From the NCBI GenBank assembly GCA_013339895.1, contig JABACO010000020.1, positions 1,642,564-1,706,563 on the forward strand: DNA of 64,000 nucleotides, given 5' to 3'. This stretch comes from Ephydatia muelleri (lineage: Eukaryota; Porifera; Demospongiae; Spongillida; Spongillidae). Shown here piece after piece: positions 11,972-34,400 of this stretch (within the stretch, counting starts at the first letter, position 1; every line of letters starts with the position of its first letter). Below the pieces are notes generated by a model, which had not been told where the DNA came from, made no database searches, and was given only the letters and a program-made list of their open reading frames with translations. The translations under genes were made by a program, and so were the position numbers.

Positions 11972-12054
11972 ATACTTCCCGTTTTAAAAAAAAAAGGTGA
12001 GAAATATAGGCACATGAACAAATGGATGGCAATGATTTATGCCTGGTCAAAGGA

Positions 12055-14476
12055 CTAATCCTCCAGCAGAAATGGTGTATCTGTAAACAGCTGTGACATG
12101 GACTCTCCGTGGTATATTCTCCTCACAGCCTCCGCCAGTATGAGGCTGATGTCAATGACTTTAATTTTGGAGCAGGGTATTGTCTGGGGCATGGTGTTTG
12201 TTACCAACAGCTGGAAGGAATGAAGGGAATCTTGCATGAAAAATATAAACAAAGCTGCTGCCATCCACACACACATACACCTACACACAACACACAAAAA
12301 AAAACAAGACTATTTTGAATACTGATTTGTTAAAAGCATACTTCCAACCTGATGCTAGGCAAAACAGTGAGCTCATGTGCAGGACACATATGGTCCTGGA
12401 GGGAATCAAGACACATACAACTGGGCATAGGTCAAGTTAAAACACACACACCGGCTTTAACAGACAGAGCTTTCAAACTGCAATAAAATGGTCAATGGAA
12501 CCACCTTGCTGCTCATACCTCATCTATTGGTGACTCGTTCAGTTTCTCCACCATTGTACTGTCTGGAGCCAGGAGGCCATGTGTTGCTAGGGCATATATC
12601 TTGTAAGACCCTTGTTCTTTGAGGCAAACAGCAGCTGCCACTAGCTTGTCCATGTCATCTATCAAGTCATCCTGTAAACATAACAATGCAGCAGGTCAGT
12701 CCATACATGAAACTGAATCAGTAACACTGCTCCAAACTCTATTCTAAAGGCTTGCCTGTTTCCCCTTTTCTCTAAAGGCTTGCCTGTTTCCCCTTTTCTC
12801 TAAAGGCTTGCCTGTTTCCCCTTTTCTCTAAAGGCTTGCCTGTTTTCCCCTTTTCTCTAAAGGCTTGCCTGTTCCCCTTTTCTCTAAAGGCTTGCCTGTT
12901 TCCCCTTTTCTCTAAAGGCTTGCCTAGTTCATTTTTCTCTAAAGGCTTGCCTAGTTCACTTTTCTCTAAAGGCTTGCCTAGTTCACTTTCTCTAAAGGCT
13001 TGCCTAGTTCACTTTTCTCTAAAGGTTAGCCTAGTTCACTTTTCTTTTCTCTAAAGGCTTGCCTAGTTCACTTTTCTCTAAAGGCTTGCCTAGTTCACTT
13101 TTCTCTACCTAGTTCTCTTTTCTATAATTGACATACACTGGAGCCTGATAAAAAATAAAAAAACACTTGGGGTACAGTGATAAATGTTTGTCTGAACTGA
13201 CAATGAGGAAGGTGATTCTACCATGGACATCTCCAACGACATTCAGTGGAGGCTTCTGTTTGACCAGGATAGAATCTAGTCAGTAAGGCAAGAAAATACA
13301 TGCATATTGAAGTGCACGTGGAATACATACTCAGACCCACAAACACAAATGTACACACGCACACCCACACCCACACACACACACACACACACACAAACAC
13401 GCACAACCCCCTACCCCCTCATCCCACAACCCTCTCCCTCCTCCCACAACACAAAGGCACGTGCAAAAAAAAGTTTCCATACAACACCCACGCACACCAA
13501 ACCCACACACATTACCAACTGGGACGATAAAAGGCTTGCTCAAAGATTTCTCTGCGAGTGTGAAGGACACCATGACATAACACAGGGCACAGGGTTGGAA
13601 AGGATAACAATATGTGCTGGTCCCTGGTCCCTACCTCTCTGGTGAGTGAGCTCCTCTGATGGCGGAGGAGAGCTACGGCCATCCTCCTCCATCTCATCCG
13701 ACTCCAACATGTTCTTAGGCTCTCCGTGGATCACAGCCAATCCAAGGCGAAGACGCTCCGCATACGCACTGGCACTAAACACACACACACATGCACACAC
13801 ACAACACATGCAGGCACACACACACATGTACAACATGCACACACAACACATGCATGCACACATATGTACACACACAAACACATGCATGCACACACATGTA
13901 CACACATGCACACACAACACATGCATGCACACCACACATGTACACACATTTACATACACACACATACATGCACACAACATGCATACATTACAACACACAC
14001 AATACCACATTAAAAACGGACAGCCTCTAAAGCATCTGAATCGGAACCTTCTTGTCACACCAGGGTATCGGGCCACAACGACTCCGTTACGATAATCCTT
14101 CACCTGAACTCAACGCAGCGAAGTGGTGTGTAGAGATTGATTGTGGAGGACAGTGAGAAAGTTGTGGGGAGGGGGCAGGGTGATAGAGGCAGTGGGAGGG
14201 GCAGTAGGCATTGGATAGAACTTTCAATCCCATCCTCATGCACTAAACTGCTTACATTGTCTGTAATGTAGCGAATAAGGAAGGGTGAGGCCCTAACGTT
14301 GTCCACTGGGAAATCGAAGAACCCTTGGATCTCCTTGTGGTACAGATCCACAGTAATCAAATGTGTCATCCCTGCATTGTGGGTGTTGTGTGTGTGCATG
14401 TGTGTGTGTGTGTGTGTGTGTGCGTGCATGTGTGAGTGATGTGTGTGGTGTGTGCATGTGTGTGTGTGCATGTGTT

Positions 14477-14537
<61 letters not shown>

Positions 14538-16097
14538 GTAGTGAAATACGGGAACAATTTTCTTCCTATGCAGATTGGGTACATTTCATAACAAATACCA
14601 ATTTAAAAGACTACTTCACTGTAATCTTTGCAGGACACCCTGCATTTTTCAGTCAACTAATTCCATTTTGGGGGAAGAAAACAATCTCAGGTATATTCAT
14701 AGACAAATTGACCTTAAAAGGTTATAAATTGTTGAGCTTTCTCATGATAAAAAAAATTCCCCCTCTTCTCTCCATTGTGCATGCAGAAAATGGTGGTGTT
14801 CCTTACCCCCCTCTCCAATTAGATGAACAGAAGCTATTAACAATTATTAACAGATTAACATTGAAGGTCAAGACAGCAAATTTGCATAGCATACACACCC
14901 ACCAAATGCACAAGTGAATACCTACCAGCTTTGGAAAGCATGGTGGCCAAAAGCTTGGCGGTGATGCATCCACGCAGCCTCATCTTGCTGTGCTTGCAGT
15001 AAGGAAGATAAGGTATGACCCCTGGGGGGGGGGGGGGGGAGGGAGGGAAAGTTTGCAGTAAGGAAAGTAGGGTCAAGACTCCCTGAGGAGGATGCATGAC
15101 TCCTTAGGGCTGGGGAGTAGTAACCTCTGAAGCATGACCCGCATGGGCAGGACCGGCATGGGCATGACCCGGCATGGGCATGACCAGGCTGGCATGACCT
15201 GGCATAGGCATGACCGGCATGGGCATGACCTGACTTGACAGTACAACCTTAGACCCAAAGTGCAGTCACCCCGAAAAAAAAAAACACGATTTAAACTGGT
15301 GACCCTGATCCCTCTCCTATCTGTCCTGGGCCATTGATGGAAAGGTATTATTTTCTGCAGAGACAACATCACAAAAAGCAGTAGGGAAAGGTGTATGTAT
15401 GTGTGGTGTGTACAGAAAGTGTATGTGTGTGTGTGTGTTGTGTGTGTTGTGTGTGTGTGTGTTTGTGGTGTGTGTGTGTGTGTGTGTTGTGTGTGTGTAT
15501 AGAAAGGTGTACTGTGTTGTGTTTTGGGTGTTGGAGGGACTTCGGAGGGCTTCTCTACAGGTCAGTGGGCTTGCTTCCACCCACAACCTACCTATGACTT
15601 GCCGAGCGGACGCAGTTTTGCAAGCGTAACACATGATGAGGAGCTCCATTATGGCGTCGTTTGTGGACCTACGGGAACGGCACAACATGCATAAGGCACG
15701 TAGCTCGTACGAGCACTGACCAGGAGCCGGTCTGTACTATGAATACGTCTTTGCCTCGCACGGAATCTTCTATGTCCACGTGTGTCTCTATTGGGAAGGG
15801 GGAAAAAAACATTTCGGTAGAATGGAATTTCTCCCTCCTCCCACCATGCTGTGCACTGACCATTGCTTTCGTCCTTGCTAAGGTTGACTTTACACAAAGA
15901 AACTCCAACCCTTCTACGTGGGAAGAACAGCTGTGATTAGATTTTCGTAATAATAATTGTGTTGTTGTCATTGTTTTGTTGCTATGGTACAGTTCGTGAG
16001 GGTCGGTTTCTGCCTCTTACCTGGCTATCAGCTCTGCTAAAGCAGGATGAGAGCTCCCGGACAATACCACTAAGCCCCGAGGAAAGGGCGAGGCCAT
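12055..16097 (-). CDS. PRPSAP: PRPP synthetase-associated protein (PRPSAP family)
   Basis: Twelve exons join exactly in phase: 16097-16021, 15913-15861, 15787-15721, 15668-15592, 15021-14926, 14371-14256, 14103-14048, 13774-13635, 13551-13516, 13275-13202, 12671-12519 and 12210-12055. They give 366 residues, matching PRPSAP1/2 (about 356-369). The start is the ATG before [17 protein letters not shown]. Diagnostic stretches are [74 protein letters not shown], the acidic insert after [23 protein letters not shown] and [18 protein letters not shown]. The insert after the VIHGE motif separates associated proteins from the catalytic PRPS enzymes. By family knowledge it is a non-catalytic subunit that restrains PRPP synthetase in the cytosol. 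Introns hold minisatellites and (CA)n. Confidence 0.93.
12745..13110. repeat. ~28-bp minisatellite in a PRPSAP intron
   Basis: About 13 units of TCTCTAAAGGCTTGCCTG plus a variable tail (TTTCCCCTTT early, AGTTCACTTT later). The change of tail halfway along shows two expansion phases. Confidence 0.93.
13370..13393. repeat. (CA)n microsatellite
   Basis: Intronic tract in PRPSAP between the exons at 13275 and 13516. Related (CA)n and ACACATGC tracts run from 13778 to 14000, with a (TG)n tract at 14398-14533. Confidence 0.9.
15128..15236. repeat. Short GCATGGGCATGACC tandem repeat
   Basis: Imperfect 12-19 base units built on GGCATGGGCATGACC in a PRPSAP intron. Confidence 0.8.
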
Positions 16098-16531
16098 TGT
16101 CACAGCGCGCGTGCAATGATTAATGAACAATTTAATAAAATAGCACACCTTTGAGGTCACGTGCACTATTTGCGAGTATCAAAAGTGCATGTGGAATGTA
16201 TGTCATAGTATGGAAACAGGTACTACATGTACTATAAAAGTATTTTTTATACACGGGCCTCCACTGCCAAAGTCAAACATCTAGTGCCGATGTCTGCAGC
16301 AGCAGCGTTACCATTCTGGAACGCAACGGAGAGCCTTGCATCAGGTAGCTGAATGACTGCATCAGGTAGCTGAATGACTGCATTTACTGCAGGACTTACA
16401 TGATTGAAGTGAATTTAAAGTAAAAAAATTTGTTGTAGAATTGATCCTTAATTGATACCTTGATACCGTTACTCCAAATATACAGATTACAAAAAGCTTT
16501 TATTCGGTTAATATATTACCGGGCCACAAGG
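16098..16531. promoter_or_regulatory. Divergent promoter between PRPSAP and AIMP2
   Basis: The start codons of PRPSAP (16097, minus) and AIMP2 (16532, plus) face away from each other across 434 bases. A GC-rich block at 16081-16110 (CACAGCGCGCGTGC) lies beside the PRPSAP start. No TATA box is evident. Shared control is inferred from geometry alone. Confidence 0.6.
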
Positions 16532-25580
<9,049 letters not shown>

Positions 25581-25588
25581 CCCTCTTC

Positions 25589-25594
25589 AATAAA
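25589..25594 (+). terminator. Poly(A) signal AATAAA of AIMP2
   Basis: Canonical hexamer 9 bases after the AIMP2 stop codon. A T-rich tract follows at 25649. Confidence 0.75.
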
Positions 25595-25831
25595 TACATA
25601 TTTTGTACCATGATTTCTTATTGATGAGATTTATCAACAGAGACCCTTTTTTTTTTTTTTTGTTTTTTGGGGGTAGGCGGGGGGGGGGGGGGAGGGAGAA
25701 GGTGGACGTTGCAGATGAGGTCTGTGTAGTCTTCGGCTTTTGAACTACGTTATGTAAGAGGACTGAAGGGTTCAAACGGCAATTGTACGCCAATTGTATT
25801 TTGCCGTTTTAAGGATGCAGTTCCGTTTTGA

Positions 25832-25841
25832 CCATATAAGG
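25832..25841 (+). promoter_or_regulatory. CArG box (distal) of the actin promoter
   Basis: CCATATAAGG, a perfect CC(A/T)6GG serum response factor site, about 250 bases before the actin start codon. Confidence 0.8.
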
Positions 25842-25910
25842 ACGGGACGGCAGTCTATCGGGGCTGCCTACCCCGCATTCCGATGAGATTCCAAAGCATC
25901 GGTGTTTTGC

Positions 25911-25920
25911 CCTTATATGG
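25911..25920 (+). promoter_or_regulatory. CArG box (proximal) of the actin promoter
   Basis: CCTTATATGG, a second perfect CC(A/T)6GG site, 70 bases downstream of the first. A CCAAT box lies at 25965-25969. Confidence 0.8.
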
Positions 25921-26002
25921 CATGGTCTCGAAGCATCTATCGTCAGCTGTTGACACCAAGTGGACCAATCGGATACCGGCCGGGTGGGTGCGGCTACCCA
26001 AC

Positions 26003-26010
26003 TATATAAG
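26003..26010 (+). promoter_or_regulatory. TATA box of the actin gene
   Basis: TATATAAG, 74-81 bases before the ATG; transcription would start near 26035. Together with the CCAAT and two CArG boxes it gives the classical actin promoter layout. Confidence 0.8.
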
Positions 26011-26017
26011 TCTGTGA

Positions 26018-27335
<1,318 letters not shown>

Positions 27336-27974
27336 GCGTCTTTCTAACCTGAACTGCTGAATGAAAAAATAGTCCATTTTTCGATTTATTGGATCATTAT
27401 GGTGTGCAGTTCTAGACTTTGACTGTTTGTTGTACTGTTGTGCACGCATCAAATTGTACGTATGTAAACTACTGTTTTTTTTTTAAAAACCTCTTAAAAT
27501 AACACCACTGGTAGAAGATGGCCAAGCTCCGATAATGATAACGCGTCTATAGAAAGGTTATTGTGTTAGTGCGCTGACATTCAATAGAGCTATACTCGGA
27601 TCGGTTGTAACTTAAATCCTCGCCATTGATTTCGCTACCTAGTACCTGCGATTTAAAAATATATTATATTTCCCGTAGACTGATTGAATAATACAGCGTA
27701 TAAAACAAACATGTTTTGATAAACAGAATGGTGGATACTCCCAGGTCATGAATAGCTGTGTCCAGGTGAACAAGACATGCCAGTTGGGAGCGACGCTTGA
27801 TCACAACTCTGAAGCGATACCGCACATTCCTTCTCCTTCTCATGATGGAGGGAGAAAGTGGGACCAATGGCGTGTGTGTGTGTGTGTGTGCACATGGTGT
27901 GTGTGTGTGTGCATTGTTGTAGCATGTGTTGTTTGTATGAATATGACAAAAACAGCACAGAGTCACTCTCAAGG
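27336..27974. other. Actin 3' flank and RRN3 3' flank
   Basis: No clear gene. A minus-strand open frame at 27850-27735, rich in basic residues or ending LPTGMSCSPGHSYS depending on frame, could be an extra terminal exon of RRN3 if the donor AATGAG/GTGAAA at about 28002 is used. I cannot confirm this. Confidence 0.4.
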
Positions 27975-30900
27975 TCAGCCTTCCTCATGAATGAAAAGTT
28001 TCACCTCATTCACACTTCTCGCTCCCACCTCTTCCTCCCACTCTTGATACAGAGGTTCTATAATCCTGTAAGATCTGGTAAGAGGGGAAGGGAGCAGGAA
28101 CTCAAATTTACATCCAAAATCATTCAATGCCATCTTGCTATCAGCCAAACAGCTGAATCAATATTTGAAAACTACGGAACACACTTTTCCCAAAAGTGAT
28201 CTGTATTAAATAGCCCAAAAACAAAACTGCAGAATACCAGATGCCCTCACATTGCAGAATACCAGATGCCCTCACACTACAGAATACCAGATGCCCTCAA
28301 ACTACAGAATACCAGATGCCCTCACACTACAGAATACCAGATGCCCTCACACTACAGAATACCAGATGCCCTCACACTACAGAATACCAAATGCCCTCAC
28401 ACTGGCAGCATGAACTAGAACACGTGTGACTATGACTACATTCCACACATTATGATAATAGGCTCTCCCACTAGTCTGGATGAAGTTGAGGTTTTAAGCA
28501 ATCACCCTTGGGTCAAGTTAGTGAGTCACACCTTCACCGCACTCAAAAGGATATCCTACATGCTACGCAGAGACCATGGTAACCATGACTACCTAACAAC
28601 CATGTGCTTGTACAAACAAAGACTATCCTCCCCCAAACCTCTACCTATGCCCAATAATGGAAATGAAAGGACTAAACGCAGATCTAATTCAATGAATCTA
28701 GTTTTATTTTAGATAGATCGCATGGGTGCAGGTGTTTGTGTGTGGGAAGATACATATGCTATTTAGCCGACTCAACTCTCTTCTTAGATCGCTTTCTAAC
28801 ATGAATTATGTACTGATGTGTTTGTAGTAACACCACAATAGGTCATCATAAAATCTCAACCAGTAGATGCCACAACCAACCAACATCTGCTTTGTGTTTG
28901 AGTGTGTGTGTGTGTGTGTGTATGTGTGTGTATGTGTGATGTGTTGACATGTGTATCCAGTTCAGTGAGCTTTGCCTGTTCTATTTACAACGTGTCAGAA
29001 GTTATGCTGATGTTTACACCCTACCCTCTCAGACATTCCATATGCAAATACCTTTTAAGACAGTAGGGGTCGAAAGGAAAGAAGCAATCAAGGACATTCA
29101 CAACCTGGCTCCCAGATCCTTGGGATGATGAGGGGAGTGCCAGGCGTCTGTTCTGCTCAAGGATTGTGTAGCAGAAAGCAAGTTCATGTCGGCTGTATGT
29201 GCAAAGAAGTCAAGGGTTAAATGTGTGTCTGTGTGTATGGCTGTATGTGCAAAGAAGTCAAGGGTTAAATGTGTGTGTCTGTGTGTATATATGTGTGTAT
29301 ATACCTGTGTGTATATACCTGTGTGTATATGTGTGTGTGTATATGTGTGTGTGAGGACTCATATCACGTACTTCATGAGATCTGCAAACACCTCAGTTAC
29401 TGTAGACAGACAGAACTGCATTTTGTTGTGAATAGAGAATAGAAGAGTGTGTGTGTGCGTACATGTGTGTGTGTGCATGCATGTGTGTGTGCATATGTAT
29501 GTTTGTGTGTGTGTGCATGTGTGTGCATGTGTGTGTGCATGTGTGTGTGTGCATGTGTGTGTGTGCGTGCATGTGTGTATGTGCATGAAACATACAATAA
29601 CACATATCATCAGCTGAGAGCGAAGCTGGCCTGAACTTCACCTTCAATGGATTCAAAGGACAGGTTATCACGCGTTCAAAATTTAGCTTTCGTAAGAAGT
29701 CAAATCCTGTTCGAAATAAATGACTAGGGTTGGAGCAGAGTACATTGCTCATCATCCCTCACCATCCACACTCTCCAATAAGGCTTTGCTTCTGAATGCA
29801 AAGACGTAGAACACAGCCTGACAGAGGGAGTAGAAGGGAGCGTGGAGGCGTACCTCCGGTCGCACTGTTACCTGGAGACAGCGTGTCCAGATAGCTGTAA
29901 GGATGAACTCAACCTGTCTGGATGTAATTCCAATAAATGCTCCCCTTACCCATGTATCCAACACATCATGGTCTCAATGAGGTACTTGGCAATCCTGCGG
30001 GGAAAAGGGATGGGGTATAGACCAGCAGGCAATGCTGTCGTGTTTTGTGGCACACACCTCACACACAGGAACTTGGCTCGCGCTATGTAGCTGGCAATGT
30101 ACCCTGCAGCAGCCTGTCTGAAGACTGCTGGGGTCTGGAGGCTGGAGAACTGGGTAAGGGGGTGGGGGTGGGGGGGGGGGGCACCATGGAGACGATGTCA
30201 TACACACTGATGCCATGAATGATTAAGCTCAAATTATTGGCACGATTAAAGGGCCATTGCCTGATGTATTTCACGGTTTATATATTTTTGGGGCACACAA
30301 GAGTGAAAGTACATGCAGCTATTTTTAAAGCTAATGTTTTTCTATAATATGGTTACTAGTAATAGACAAACATTTACTTTGATTACAAGACACCTACACC
30401 CCTAACCCCACCCCACCAACACCCACACCCCTAACCCCACCCCCACCATCACCCACATCTACACCCCTAACGCCACCCCCACCATCACCCACATCTACAC
30501 CCCTAACCCCACCCCCACCATCACCCACACCCCTAACCCCACCCCCACCATCACCCACATCTACACCCCTAACCCCACCCCACCAACCCATACCTACACC
30601 CTAACCCCACCCACCATCACCCACACCTACACCCCTAACCCCACCTCCACTATCACCCATACCTACACCCCTAACCCCACCCCACCATCACCTACACCCC
30701 TAACCCACCCACCATCACCCATACCAGCACTGTGAGCAGACTATGGTTATATAACTGCTGGTATAACTAAGGCATAACTAGATATATGCATCGACATCTC
30801 GCAGTGCTACATATCCATCTCTAACAGGTCTTAATCTCACCACTAACCCAATCCCCATGGACACTTGGAAAAACAAGTTTTCCTCACACTAAAATGACAC

Positions 30901-31420
30901 AAAACAAACCACACCTCCCCATAGACGCACCCACCCCATCTCCGTACACCCATTCCCATATACACCATCTCCGTACACCCATTCCCATATACACCATCTC
31001 CGTACAACCCAGTCCCATATACACACCATCTCCGTACACCCCATTCCCATATACACCATCTCCGTACACCCATTCCCATATACACCATCTCCATACACCC
31101 ATTCCCATATACACCATCTCCGTACACCCATTCCCATATACACCATCTCCATACACCCATTCCCATATACACACACCCATACCCAAACTGCACACCTCTG
31201 TTACCTTATTCCAAAGATGGTCGACAAACTGAAACGACAGGGACTGCAGAGAGAGAGAGAGGAGAGGGAGGGGAGGGGGAGGGAGGGAGGGAGGGAGGGA
31301 GGGAGGGAGGGAGGGAGGGGGGAGGGAAGGGGGGGAGGGAGGGGGGGAGGGAGGGGGGAGGGAGGGAGGGGGGAGGGAGGGAGGGAGGGAGGGAGGGAGG
31401 GAGGGAGGGAGGGAGGGAGG

Positions 31421-31452
<32 letters not shown>

Positions 31453-34400
31453 TCATGGAACTGGGGACCAACAGATGCAGGTGGCACAACTCACCTCATG
31501 GAAGCTGGTCATCAGAAGAGAAGGAACTGGACATAAGATGTTGAGTGTGTCGTAATCACCTCAGAGTCAAAGACCTTGGGCACAAGAATCATCCGAGGGG
31601 TTCAATGAAACAGAACAGCTACACCATACCCACACACCCCACACGTATGCTATCAATGAGCTCATAAAACACACAAACACCTGCCAGCATTGCTCTACTG
31701 AGCAACAATGACATACACATTCTCAGAAGCCCCCCCCCACACACACACATGACACAATGTCCTGCAGTGTAACTACTACACACACACACACACACCTGAT
31801 ACATGACAGTCATGCACGCACACATGTACACACACATGTACACACACATGTTCACACACAGTACACACATGTATACACACAGCACACACACACAAACATA
31901 CATGCACATACATGTACACACACACATGCACACACACATGCACACACAAACATCACACCTTCAGGATGATTTTGAACAGCTCATCAGTCCTTTCCTCATT
32001 TAGTGTACCTGTATGTACAAAGAGAAACCAGTGGAAAAAACGACAGTAGCACACGATTAGACATATTGTGTTTAATTAACTATTCATCTGATGGCAAATT
32101 AAAAAGTACCTCAAGTTCCATCATAACCAAGCAGTTTGTAAATGTTTTGACACAAATGCATGACCGTAAAAGGTGCAGTTCCCATCATTGCAGATACGCA
32201 AGAGAGAGTACAGAAGTGCACTGACCTTCATGGCAACAGACAAAGAGAATAAACTCCTGCATCACGCTCATCAGGACGTCCATCTTGTCGGCCATCTCAT
32301 TGTGCATGAGGTTTCTCTTGCTGTAGTGCGCACACAGGCATGGGGAGGAGGGTGTGACCACGCTGGCATCAGATTCTGGCTGGAGGAGACCTTCCTGTTG
32401 TGTGAGTGTGTGTGTGTATGTGTGTATGTAATGTGTGTGTGAACAGCAAAAGAGTGTACAGAGAGAGCTCTACAAATGCTGATGTCCACATTTATATTTG
32501 TGCTTAAAATCCTGGTCATCCTAGCTCGACAGTCACGATTGGCTGAATTTGTTATGTATTGAAATTAACAAATTCTGAATGACACATACAATCATTTGGT
32601 GACACTTTAGAAGCACCTGCACAGTCGAGTAGCAAAGGATTGGAAACCAAATCCCTTTTTCTCCCATGTCTGTGAAAGTAAGACCAGTTTCAGAATGTTC
32701 CCACATACCAGTACGAATATGTAGACCTCCCCCTCCCAACAACATCCTCCCCTCCCAATATAACACTCTCACAACATGCCCCTCTTGTCCCAATATAACA
32801 CCCTCACACATGCCCCTCCCCTCTAAATGTGTCCCTCCCCTCCCAAAAATCCCCCCTCCTCACATGCCAATGCCCTCCCTCCCAACAACATGCCCCTCCC
32901 CTCCCAACAAATGCCCCTCCCCTCCCAACAACATGCCCCTCCCCTCCAAATGCCATCCCCTCCCAACAACATGGCCCCTCCTCTGCACACTTTCTCAATA
33001 GTAACATGTGTACATTTAATTTGCACTAGACCCTTTCCTTGGTCTACACATAATACTATAAACTGTATGACCCAGGCACAACACATAGCTACACACAGCT
33101 TGGACTTACAACATACAAGTTACAACATTGTTACAGGATGTAAGCAAGGACCATAACATGCACAGTACCAAGACTGCTGGTTGCTTACATCCTGTAACAA
33201 TGTTGAAAACCTTTGGTTATGCACACACAAGTTCATTGCACTATGGTTTTGAAAAATTCACTACAAGAGAGAGAGGAGGCTTTAAGGAATCACGCTGTTT
33301 GTAGGGCTTGTGTATATTGATTGGTACCTAAATTTAGCTATGGTGGTCACATGCTGTTCTCTCAACATCAAAGGGCACACTTGTGGAGAACTTTTTACTT
33401 TCTTTACTTTCCATTTGGACTGAGCAATGTGATGAAAGACACCACTAAGAGTGGATCTCACGGATGTTTGGCAACAAATAAGTGATCTTGACAGCAAGGT
33501 TTCATGCTTGATCTATCACATTTTGCAAGTGAACAGTACACAATCCCACGACAGTGGTGCAACAACACACAGGCATGTGTACACACAAGAACACACAGAA
33601 AGGTACACACACATCAGTACACACACACACACACACAGACAAATACACATACACCAGCACACACACACATTACATGTACATATACACATACATACACACC
33701 ATTACACACCACACACACACACGTATAGACAGACATACATACACACACACAGATGCCCTCACACACAGCATGCAATGAAGGCATGTGCACACCCATCCAC
33801 ACCGATACAGATATAAATGCATACCACTTCAAACTGAACTTCTTCCTCCTCATCTGGCTCCTTGGGTACTTCCACCTAACCAACAAATTTGAATGACACT
33901 AGAACATGACGCACACACACCTTTCTCTTACGTCTACGCTGATCAGGTGATTGAACAGCAGTCTGAGAATGGCTTCACAAAGGGCAGGGCAGTAGCTAAT
34001 GACGTAGAGGGCATTGCGCACATATACCTCCTATGAAAGAATAGTGAGGGTGAGGGTAACAATGATGGTGAGGGTGAGGGTGAGAGTAACAGTGAGGGTG
34101 AGGGTGAGAGTAACAGTGAGGCTGAGGGTGAGGGTAACAGTGAGGGTAATAGTGAGGGCAGTGAGGGTGAGGGTAGTGAGGGTGAGGGTAATAGTGAGGG
34201 TGAGGGTAACAGTGAGGGCAGTGAGGGTAGTGAGGGATAACAGTGAAGGTAGTGAGGGTTGAGGTGAGGGTAACAGTAAGGGTGAGGGTAGTGAAGGTGA
34301 GGGTAACAGTGAGGGTGAGGGTAACAGTGAGGGTAATAGTGAGGGTGAGGGTAGTGAGGGTTAGGGTGAAGGTGGGACTGGATAATCATAATGTGTGATA

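Noticed and set aside
28231..28405. Regular 25-bp repeats resembling a CRISPR array
   Set aside because: Units are directly adjacent, with no unique spacers, and lie in an animal gene intron.
30385..30725. CCCTAA-like telomere sequence
   Set aside because: The CCCTAA words are separated by CACC/ATCACC sequence and the block lies inside an intron, so it is a minisatellite.
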